Assembly: GCA_023128635.1 (NCBI GenBank) | Contig: JAGMDP010000101.1 | Coordinates: 1 to 5,572, forward strand | Reading direction: 5' to 3' | Length of the DNA stretch: 5,572 nucleotides | Source: Candidatus Heimdallarchaeota archaeon | GTDB taxonomy: Archaea > Asgardarchaeota > Heimdallarchaeia > JABLTI01 | Shown: in pieces, positions 1 through 5,572 of the stretch | Layout of the letters: each line of letters begins with the position of its first letter | Numbering within the stretch: the first letter of the stretch is position 1 | Notes under the pieces: model-generated | What the model was told of the DNA's origin: nothing | Databases searched by the model: none | Seen by the model: only the letters and a program-made list of their open reading frames with translations | Position numbers and translations under genes: made by a program

Positions 1-670
1 TGAAAGGACTTTTTTCTCCGGTTTTTTCCAAAGCAGCTAGAATTTGCTGAAGTAGAACTTCCTCTGTTACTAAACCCTCAACACTCCCTAAGCCGTTGTT
101 AATTATAGTATTTGGTACACCAAAGATATCGAAATCTGCAGCTAGCTTAGCAAATTGCGAGGATTCAATCATTTCTGCAGTTATGTTATCATTGGCTAAA
201 GCTAATTTGTGAGCTCGTATCACCATAGCTGGGCAGTAGGGGCACTCTAAAGTAACAAAAACTTTTAGATTTACTTTGTGTGTAACTTTCTTCAGTAATT
301 CTTTTGCTTCTGGGGTGAGTACAGGGTTTCTATTGGAAACTAACATAATTGATTCAATGAGTGTAGTAAATTCTTTTCCAGCAGGAACTCCAAAGAATCT
401 AATTCCATAGTCTTTTGCTCCATCAATTGCTATTGCAGGATGTCTTTCTATCCCATACTCCTTCGCTTTAGGATCATTTTCTTCGCAATCACAAATTTCA
501 ACTTTGATCTTATCAGATAATTCTGCAACAGAATTCACTAAAGAAATCATTTCATTACAGAATAAACAATGATTCTTAGAAGAAAAGACCTTCAAGGTAA
601 CAGGCTCTATCATATCAGTAAAGCGCTGCATAACAACCGCTTTCAAACTTTCATCTATTAATGTTGACAC
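1..670 (-). CDS. Protein disulfide oxidoreductase, two thioredoxin/glutaredoxin domains (3' end outside window)
   Basis: This is an archaeal-type protein disulfide oxidoreductase, a cytosolic thiol-disulfide exchange protein made of two fused thioredoxin/glutaredoxin folds. The frame is open for 223 codons from a GTG at 670-668 to the left edge. Domain 1 (about residues 22-115) has the redox motif C35-L-F-C38 and the probable cis-proline H77-P78. Domain 2 (about residues 132-215) has C143-P-Y-C146 and the cis-proline V185-P186. Family members are usually about 215-235 residues, so only a few C-terminal residues should be missing. The GTG is chosen because an AAGGAG site lies 9 bases upstream; the next alternative, an ATG at codon 14, has no such site and would trim the N-terminal helix. 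The gene is divergent from the beta-propeller gene, with about 320 bases between them, so they do not share an operon. No signal peptide or membrane segment is visible. Family assignment is confident; physiological partners (a thioredoxin-reductase-like enzyme is usual) are not in the window. Confidence 0.93.
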   Translation of the reverse strand, partial: MSTLIDESLKAVVMQRFTDMIEPVTLKVFSSKNHCLFCNEMISLVNSVAELSDKIKVEICDCEENDPKAKEYGIERHPAIAIDGAKDYGIRFFGVPAGKEFTTLIESIMLVSNRNPVLTPEAKELLKKVTHKVNLKVFVTLECPYCPAMVIRAHKLALANDNITAEMIESSQFAKLAADFDIFGVPNTIINNGLGSVEGLVTEEVLLQQILAALEKTGEKSPF

Positions 671-679
671 TACAATATA

Positions 680-685
680 CTCCTT
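680..685 (-). promoter_or_regulatory. Ribosome-binding site of the disulfide oxidoreductase gene
   Basis: On the minus strand this reads AAGGAG, a strong match to the archaeal Shine-Dalgarno consensus, 9 bases before the GTG at 670-668. It decides the start in favour of GTG over the ATG at codon 14. Confidence 0.75.
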
Positions 686-711
686 GTATTTCTATTCAAT
701 GATTCTTGTTG

Positions 712-721
712 TTTTTTAAAA
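712..721 (-). promoter_or_regulatory. Candidate TATA box for the disulfide oxidoreductase gene
   Basis: The minus strand reads TTTTAAAAAA here. An archaeal TATA box usually lies about 25 bases before the transcription start, which would put the start near 690 and leave a leader of about 20 bases that still contains the AAGGAG site. The spacing fits, but the whole region is so AT-rich that TATA-like strings are expected by chance. Confidence 0.3.
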
Positions 722-903
722 TAGTTATTGATTAAAATCTTAAGGTTTATGAATGAATTCCCTTTGAATCTTTCAATTTGTCTTGTTGAGTATTTAGTTT
801 CTAATTTCTTATGAATTATAATGCCAATTAACACTTTTTTAAAAGTAAAAAGAACAATCATAGACTAAGACATTTAGTGGAAAAGGTACTGTAACAAAAG
901 GAA

Positions 904-931
904 TTTATAGATTAACTAAAAAGAAAATATT
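904..931 (+). promoter_or_regulatory. Candidate promoter region of the beta-propeller/longin gene
   Basis: Two TATA-like strings occur: TTTATAG at 904-910, preceded by a purine-rich AAAAGGAA that could serve as a TFB-recognition element, and AAAATATT at 924-931. They would place transcription starts near 935 and 955, giving leaders of about 35-55 bases before the TTG at 991. No operator stands out. The call rests on position and base composition only. Confidence 0.28.
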
Positions 932-990
932 GAAATAGAACTAAGCTTCTCGCTAATTGAGAGAAATCAACTATTTGGTCGTTTGTATCA

Positions 991-3126
991 TTGCAACAAA
1001 CTCTTGAGGAAGTAACCCAAAATTTCCATTCATTATTAACTCATGATTTCAATGTAGATGGTATATCAGAAATAATGGCAGCTAGATTAAGGAAGGGTGG
1101 TACAGAGGTATGCATAATACACCCCAAACATATGGCAAACTATGGGGTAAAAATTAATGAGAAAATCAACACAATGTGTGTCGCTCAAACAAGCTTAGAT
1201 AGAGGATTTGAGCTAGTAACAGGTGATATCAAAGGTGTTGTTCGAATTAATTCTCGAAATGGTAAACCTTTCTTTAGTAAAGATATAAAGGATGGAATTC
1301 GTCTGCCTTCTGCTGTTCTTCGAGCAGCACCAGGGGATATGAATGGAAATAAGCTTTCGGAGATAGTTGTTGGGTGCGCAAATGGCGAAGTAGTTATGGT
1401 TGAGAGAATCCCTGGGAAAAAACACAAATGGGATAAAATTAGAGGTTTCTCATTAGGCAAAGTCTACCAGCAACCAGTAAACAATGTCATAACTGGGGAT
1501 TTCAATGGAAATGGGCAAATAGGATTCATTGCGGGATCCAAAGATGGTATGTTCAAAGAAATTGAATTCAGACCACAATTACAGAAATTCGATTTAATAG
1601 GTGAATTCAGAGTAGAAACAGAACCTAGTTTTTGCTTTTGTGGAGATATTGACCGAGATGGCATCTCAGAAGTTATGATTGGAGAATACACTGGAAGATT
1701 GAGCATTTTCAAACGAAATAGATTAATGTCTATTCATAATTTGGATGGAGCAATAACTTGTGGTGCTGTGGGAGATGTTGATAATGATCGACAATTAGAA
1801 GTAGTCGTCGGAACTGCTAATGGATCATTTCATATTTTCCGTCAAAACACCATGGAAAGCTATGAGGGGTATAGTAATATTAACGATCTTCGCATTGGAG
1901 ATTTAAATGGTAATAGTTCAAATGACTTAGTTTTCTCAATTGACAAACGAAGAATTGTCGCATTTAGTTTTATGAGAGATAAATCAAGAGAAAAACCAAA
2001 TGCTGAATTACTGCCATATCAAAGTGCAAAACCACCTGCCCCACATTCACCAGATATTACAAATAATTTCTGTCCCAATTGCCAATCACAAGTAAGATTC
2101 ATAGAACAATATAGACGCTGGTACTGCTACAGTTGTCGTCAATATGTTGCTCCCGTAAGCAAGCAAGAATCAGCTACCAGAAAACCTCAAATTGATGCTC
2201 AAACTCATGGTAGTCCATATTCAATTGGCTCTCCTTATGAACCGTATCCACCTTATGCGACTCAAACCAATGGTCAAACACAAGCACAGCAAGGAATTGA
2301 CAAAGTAAAATCAAAAGTGGAAAGCTCCCTTGCAGCTATAGGTGAAAGCAAGGAAATTGAATGGCAAGAAGATAAAGAACAACCTGCTGAGGTCGAACCA
2401 GAAGCTAATTACTTCCTACCAGTGGATTTAGAAGCTGATCCTGAAGCAGGGGCAGAATTTTTCAATGATATTTTGAAAATCAGACATGTTATACTCATTC
2501 ATGCACATTCTGGTGTTCCTTTATTCAGTCAAGGTTTTGGAAAGGATATTGATGTCTCATTAACAAGTGGATTCTTGAGTGCAGTTGGTACATTTACTGA
2601 AGAAATGTCTGGAGAAACAGATAAACGTATTGGAGTTTTCAGTGAGATAGGGCGAGAAGGCTTCTGGATTATAATCTACGAAGGAGAACATTCTAAAACA
2701 GCTTTACTGGTTACTGAAAAGTTGGGTCCTCTACTAAAGAAACGAATAAAATTCTTCATGAATGAATTCGAAGCTAATTATAAGGAAGACCTAATAAATT
2801 TCACAGGTTTTATTTCTACATTTACTGGTGCAACAGATTTACTTGAAAAGCATTTAAGACTCGAATATCTTTATCCACTAAAACCAGACGTCAAAAGAAT
2901 GAGGTTAACAGCAGTAACTCAAAATGAAAAGAAATTAGCTAAAACTTATACTGAGTTTTTGTCAAAAACAGAGGAAGAAGTATTTTATGTCACAGAATTG
3001 ATAGATTTAGCCTATCAAAACTCAGAGACAAACCTTTCGAAAGAAGATGTATTAATTGTACTAATAAAATATCTAGAAAATGGTATGCTAATTCCATTAC
3101 CACCACCCCCAGATGATGCTTTCTAG
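991..3126 (+). CDS. FG-GAP-type beta-propeller / zinc-ribbon / longin-like domain protein, 711 aa
   Basis: This is a complete soluble multidomain protein with no signal peptide or membrane helix. Residues 1 to about 330 form an FG-GAP-type beta-propeller. Calcium-loop-like motifs begin at D19 (DFNVDGISE), D116, D170, D219 (DIDRDGISE), D262 and D304, with a degenerate loop near S68-E74, so about seven blades. C361-x2-C364 and C379-x2-C382 form a zinc ribbon. Residues about 388-475 are a Pro/Tyr/Gln-rich then acidic linker. Residues about 486-620 resemble a longin/roadblock-like domain: a beta strand (HVILIHAHSG), PLFSQGF, then a helix (LTSGFLSAVGTF) and two further strands. Residues about 635-702 are helical, possibly winged-helix, ending in LPPPPDDAF. 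The upstream in-frame stop at 958-960 leaves TTG at 991 as the only standard start before the first blade; the first ATG, codon 29, would cut that blade. No good ribosome-binding site precedes it. A helical-repeat gene follows 144 bases later. Role inferred: scaffold or regulator working with small GTPases; propeller and ribbon calls are firm, longin call likely. Confidence 0.88.
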   Translation: MQQTLEEVTQNFHSLLTHDFNVDGISEIMAARLRKGGTEVCIIHPKHMANYGVKINEKINTMCVAQTSLDRGFELVTGDIKGVVRINSRNGKPFFSKDIKDGIRLPSAVLRAAPGDMNGNKLSEIVVGCANGEVVMVERIPGKKHKWDKIRGFSLGKVYQQPVNNVITGDFNGNGQIGFIAGSKDGMFKEIEFRPQLQKFDLIGEFRVETEPSFCFCGDIDRDGISEVMIGEYTGRLSIFKRNRLMSIHNLDGAITCGAVGDVDNDRQLEVVVGTANGSFHIFRQNTMESYEGYSNINDLRIGDLNGNSSNDLVFSIDKRRIVAFSFMRDKSREKPNAELLPYQSAKPPAPHSPDITNNFCPNCQSQVRFIEQYRRWYCYSCRQYVAPVSKQESATRKPQIDAQTHGSPYSIGSPYEPYPPYATQTNGQTQAQQGIDKVKSKVESSLAAIGESKEIEWQEDKEQPAEVEPEANYFLPVDLEADPEAGAEFFNDILKIRHVILIHAHSGVPLFSQGFGKDIDVSLTSGFLSAVGTFTEEMSGETDKRIGVFSEIGREGFWIIIYEGEHSKTALLVTEKLGPLLKKRIKFFMNEFEANYKEDLINFTGFISTFTGATDLLEKHLRLEYLYPLKPDVKRMRLTAVTQNEKKLAKTYTEFLSKTEEEVFYVTELIDLAYQNSETNLSKEDVLIVLIKYLENGMLIPLPPPPDDAF

Positions 3127-3153
3127 TGGAAATCTTCAAACATACCTACTACT

Positions 3154-3175
3154 AAAAACTTATGAGTTGTTTTTT
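3154..3175 (+). terminator. Weak candidate terminator after the beta-propeller gene
   Basis: AAAAACT (3154-3160) can pair with AGTT-G-TTT (3165-3172) across a TATG loop, with one bulged G, and a run of six T covers 3170-3175. The stem is A-T rich and weak. Archaeal termination needs mainly the T-tract on the non-template strand, so this is a reasonable but modest candidate. If it works only partly, the next gene could still be co-transcribed. Confidence 0.33.
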
Positions 3176-3196
3176 CCTAAACATATTGTCTAAGTG

Positions 3197-3231
3197 CAAA
3201 TATTTAGTAAGTTCATATTTCCAAATATTTA
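3197..3231 (+). repeat. Direct repeat CAAATATTTA, two copies
   Basis: The 10-base sequence CAAATATTTA occurs at 3197-3206 and again at 3222-3231, with 25 bases from start to start. Each copy contains the palindrome AAATATTT. They lie in the short gap before the helical-repeat gene. They could be tandem TATA elements or a pair of binding sites about two and a half helical turns apart; chance is also possible in such AT-rich DNA. Confidence 0.45.
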
Positions 3232-3236
3232 ATATT
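3223..3236 (+). promoter_or_regulatory. Candidate TATA box of the helical-repeat gene
   Basis: AAATATTTAATATT lies 35-48 bases before the ATG at 3271. A transcription start about 25 bases downstream would fall near 3256, just before the GAGG site at 3258-3261. A second string, TTTAAATA at 3244-3251, would give an almost leaderless message and so fits the GAGG site less well. The presence of a plausible promoter suggests the gene can be transcribed separately from the propeller gene. Confidence 0.3.
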
Positions 3237-3257
3237 GTACGTGTTTAAATAATTTAA

Positions 3258-3261
3258 GAGG
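3258..3261 (+). promoter_or_regulatory. Ribosome-binding site of the helical-repeat gene
   Basis: GAGG, within AAGAGG minus-type context (TTTAAGAGGC), is separated by 9 bases from the ATG at 3271. It supports that ATG as the start; no other start codon near it has a comparable site. Confidence 0.55.
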
Positions 3262-3270
3262 CAAGTTGTT

Positions 3271-5572
3271 ATGTCCCAGTTGTTGGAAAAAGCAATAGCT
3301 TTTGAAGAAAAAAGCAAATGGAAAAATGCAGCGGAAACTTTTCTAAAAGCTGCAAATGAATTCATTAATTCTGGCAAACCAGAAAGTGCTAAAGAACCTC
3401 TACTAAAAGCTATTGAAAATGCAGAAAAGGAAGACATTCCATCATTATTAATAGAAATTATATTTGTTTTCGAAAGTATTACTTCTGAAAAAGAAAAAAA
3501 GACTGTACTTCTGAAAGCAATAAAACCTTTAAATCAATTAATTGAAGAAGCAGAAAAGAAGAAGAGATATGATTTACTACTTGATTTTATAGATAAAAAA
3601 GTAATTACTGCAAAAGCAATTCAAAAGGATGTTGAAGAAGCACAAACAGAAAAGGGAAAGTATCTACAAAAAATTGCTTTATTAATTCTCGCAAGTAAAA
3701 AAGATGAAGATAGGAAATTAGGAAACACTTACCTTAAAGAAGCTTCTGAAACATTACTAGAGATTGACAAAAAAGAAGAGAAAGTTCAGGGTGAAATCAA
3801 AGCTTTTACACTTATTTTAGAAGAAGGTTTTTTGGAAGAAGGGCTTCTTCTATTTGATGGAGTTATTGAATACTGTAAAGTTGAGGGATTGCTGGGGAAA
3901 GCAACAGAAGCAATTAAGGTTTTAATTACACAAGCACAAGAAATTCTCCTTGGGAAGGGTTCAAAGAAATTAGTAAAAGCTTTAAAAGAAAAAATTAGTG
4001 AAGCAGATCCAGGTGGAGAGCTATTAGATCTTGGGATCGAAAAAGGGAGAGACATTGGTCTAAATGAGACAATTGCTGAAATTGCTCACATTCTTTCTGA
4101 GCAAGCACAAATAATTTATGAGAAGAAAAAATATGCCCCAGCTCTCGAAGTTTATAATAAAGCATTACAATTATTTGTTGAAATTAATCAAAAAGATTTT
4201 GCATTAACATTAGCGGATAGAATTGTTAAGAATGCTTATGCTCTTTTGGATATAAAAGGGATGTTTGCAACTGGTATGAATTATTTTGCAATCATTCACC
4301 AAATTGAAAAGATTGATTTGGAATATTTAGGGGCATTTTATCAAGTAAAAGCTCAAAACATGTTTTTAAGAGGAAGAATCGAAGTTGCGTTAGAAGATTA
4401 CAAAAATTCAACTAAAGCATATCTCTTTGGAAAACTAATCGAAAAGTTTACAGCTGTTGTAGATGAGATTTTTACTAAAGCGGTTGAATTGATTGCAACT
4501 AATAAAATTGAGATAGCTACAAAATACACTGAAAGTGGACAAGAAATATTAGAGGGAGTTCAAGCTTTTGATCAATTAGGAACTAACTTAACTCAAATTT
4601 CTGTCGAATTAAGTAAAGCAAATCATATAAAAGAAGCAGAAAATTTCTCAATAAAGGCTATTGAGAACCTAGTAAAAGCTGGAGACGTAGAAGGAGCTGC
4701 AAAATCGCACAGAGCTTTCGGAGAATCATTATTAGGATTAGAACAATATGAAGCAGCAATTTTCCGCATGATTGAAGCATCGAAATTATATAAAAGTGCG
4801 AAAGTTGAAGATGAGATACAAGAAGCAATAACACCTTTATTGATTGCAGCAAAAAACAAGCTTAATGAAAAGAATGTGGAATTAGCAAAACTTCTTTTCA
4901 ATGGCGCTGCCCAGTGTGCTCAACAAAAGAATCCAATCGCAGAAACAAACATTGTCCTTGAATTTACTGATCACGCAATTTTCAATGGTTTTCCAGAACT
5001 TGCTCTAGAATATTTAGCTTACGCAACAAGAGTTTTGGGGAAAAACTTTCCAGAAGAAAACAAGAATATTGTTAATAAATTGATTGCAACAGGGAAGCAA
5101 TTAATAATCTCTGATCAGAATTTTGTTTTAGGGAAAAGTTTCATAGAAACTGGTATCAATACTCTAACATTACTTGGTGAAAGTCTTGATGCAACCAACC
5201 TATTAATAGAACATAGTCAGCTTTTATTCGATAATAATCAAAATGATTTAGCTAAGGATCTGTTAGTTCAACTAACTAAAATTATTACAAATGAAAACAA
5301 TCCAGATATATTCGCACAGAAAGTTACCTTCGGAGCAAAAATTCTCATAGATTTTAATTTCATTGAAGAGGGAATTGAATTATTAAGAAAAGCGGTTGGT
5401 TCTTACTTGAGTTTGGGTTCAAATGAACCTGTTATACAGATAGCATTTTATTGTGCAGATAAAGCGAAACGAGCTCTCAGTAATAATGAAACTATCCATG
5501 CCAAACACTTGTTTATTACTTCTATGGAATTTAGTTCATTGGTAAATCTGGAAACCCAAGATCAAATTCTTC
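3271..5572 (+). CDS. Long TPR-like alpha-solenoid protein (3' end outside window)
   Basis: The frame is open from ATG 3271 to the right edge, 767 codons, with no stop. The product is almost wholly amphipathic helices rich in Lys, Glu, Ala, Leu and Ile, in tandem hairpins of about 35-40 residues. The clearest TPR-like units are residues 5-40, 278-302 (the IIYEKKKYAPALEVYNKALQ stretch, with the Y/A/Y/A spacing of TPR helices) and 481-507 (RAFGESLLGLEQYEAAIFRM). Many other hairpins are degenerate, as in SNAP-like and coat-protein solenoids. There is no signal peptide, membrane segment or catalytic motif, so a binding scaffold in the cytosol is the expected role. Cysteines are rare. A GAGG site 9 bases upstream supports the start. 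The gene follows the beta-propeller/longin gene on the same strand after 144 bases, with its own candidate promoter. A shared complex is plausible but unproven. I recognise the fold class, not a named family; the C-terminal part, which could carry another domain, is not visible. Confidence 0.88.
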   Translation, partial: MSQLLEKAIAFEEKSKWKNAAETFLKAANEFINSGKPESAKEPLLKAIENAEKEDIPSLLIEIIFVFESITSEKEKKTVLLKAIKPLNQLIEEAEKKKRYDLLLDFIDKKVITAKAIQKDVEEAQTEKGKYLQKIALLILASKKDEDRKLGNTYLKEASETLLEIDKKEEKVQGEIKAFTLILEEGFLEEGLLLFDGVIEYCKVEGLLGKATEAIKVLITQAQEILLGKGSKKLVKALKEKISEADPGGELLDLGIEKGRDIGLNETIAEIAHILSEQAQIIYEKKKYAPALEVYNKALQLFVEINQKDFALTLADRIVKNAYALLDIKGMFATGMNYFAIIHQIEKIDLEYLGAFYQVKAQNMFLRGRIEVALEDYKNSTKAYLFGKLIEKFTAVVDEIFTKAVELIATNKIEIATKYTESGQEILEGVQAFDQLGTNLTQISVELSKANHIKEAENFSIKAIENLVKAGDVEGAAKSHRAFGESLLGLEQYEAAIFRMIEASKLYKSAKVEDEIQEAITPLLIAAKNKLNEKNVELAKLLFNGAAQCAQQKNPIAETNIVLEFTDHAIFNGFPELALEYLAYATRVLGKNFPEENKNIVNKLIATGKQLIISDQNFVLGKSFIETGINTLTLLGESLDATNLLIEHSQLLFDNNQNDLAKDLLVQLTKIITNENNPDIFAQKVTFGAKILIDFNFIEEGIELLRKAVGSYLSLGSNEPVIQIAFYCADKAKRALSNNETIHAKHLFITSMEFSSLVNLETQDQIL

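Larger units (their letters stand above)
671..990. other. Divergent intergenic region, very AT-rich, with one doubtful small ORF
   Basis: These 320 bases separate two divergent genes and should hold both promoters. The AT content is visibly higher than in the flanking genes. A 63-codon ATG-started ORF lies on the minus strand (861-670). Its product is rich in Lys, Ile, Asn and Phe, with a hydrophobic N-terminal stretch (MIVLFTFKKVLIGIII). It has no ribosome-binding site before its ATG and no family I recognise, and its amino-acid make-up is what translated AT-rich spacer gives, so I do not call it a gene. Its TAG stop overlaps the GTG of the oxidoreductase by one base (TAGTG), the only point in its favour. 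A 5-base inverted repeat (TTCTC at 947-951, GAGAA at 961-965) lies just before the TTG start of the next gene. Confidence 0.6.

Noticed and set aside
1..670. Reading the left-edge gene as a bacterial glutaredoxin or single-domain thioredoxin
   Set aside because: Two CxxC motifs in two consecutive thioredoxin folds, each with its own cis-proline, and a length near 223 residues fit the archaeal two-domain disulfide oxidoreductase instead.
670..861. 63-codon minus-strand ORF in the divergent intergenic region
   Set aside because: No ribosome-binding site before its ATG, no recognisable family and a Lys/Ile/Asn-rich make-up typical of translated AT-rich spacer. The one-base overlap with the oxidoreductase start is kept as a finding only.
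947..965. Inverted repeat TTCTC/GAGAA before the TTG start
   Set aside because: Only five base pairs with a nine-base loop; too short to call as a regulatory structure on its own.
1185..1712. Minus-strand ORFs opposite the propeller part of the 991-3126 gene
   Set aside because: They lie wholly antisense to a strongly supported coding frame and show no domain features.
991..1980. Integrin-like cell-surface protein, suggested by FG-GAP-type repeats
   Set aside because: There is no signal peptide or membrane helix, and the protein carries a zinc ribbon and a longin-like domain, which point to a cytosolic location.
3213..4901. Minus-strand ORFs opposite the alpha-solenoid gene
   Set aside because: Their Ser/Phe/Leu-rich products are the reverse-strand image of Lys/Glu/Ala-rich helices; no independent support.

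Overview
The window looks like AT-rich archaeal DNA (GC about one third by eye), and most probably comes from an Asgard archaeon. The basis is a mixed set of clues. There is an archaeal-type two-domain protein disulfide oxidoreductase. Shine-Dalgarno-like sites precede two of the three genes, and promoters appear TATA-like. Most tellingly, a 711-residue protein ends in a longin-like domain of the kind expanded in Asgard genomes. The lineage is inferred from protein style, not from a marker gene. No rRNA, tRNA, CRISPR array, insertion sequence or phage gene was seen.

Layout. (1) Positions 1-670, minus strand: a nearly complete protein disulfide oxidoreductase (two thioredoxin/glutaredoxin folds, CLFC and CPYC) with a GTG start and a clear ribosome-binding site; its last codons run off the left edge. 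(2) Positions 671-990: a very AT-rich divergent intergenic region holding candidate promoters for both flanking genes and a doubtful 63-codon ORF. (3) Positions 991-3126, plus strand: a complete TTG-started gene for an FG-GAP-type beta-propeller (about seven blades), then a CxxC...CxxC zinc ribbon, a low-complexity linker, a longin/roadblock-like domain and a small helical, possibly winged-helix, C-terminal unit with a PPPP tail. (4) Positions 3127-3270: a short intergenic region with a weak terminator candidate, a 10-base direct repeat, TATA-like boxes and a GAGG ribosome-binding site. (5) Positions 3271-5572 and beyond, plus strand: the first 767 codons of a very long all-helical TPR-like alpha-solenoid protein that is still open at the right edge.

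The most interesting feature is the pair in (3) and (5). One gene encodes a soluble beta-propeller carrying a longin-like domain, and the next, on the same strand 144 bases later, encodes a long alpha-solenoid. Propeller, solenoid and longin folds are the parts from which eukaryotic coat, tethering and small-GTPase-regulating complexes are built (coatomer-type coats, and Mon1-Ccz1 with RMC1). That these two products form a complex acting with small GTPases or on membranes is inference from fold and proximity only. The disulfide oxidoreductase is transcribed divergently and probably has an unrelated role in thiol-disulfide housekeeping.
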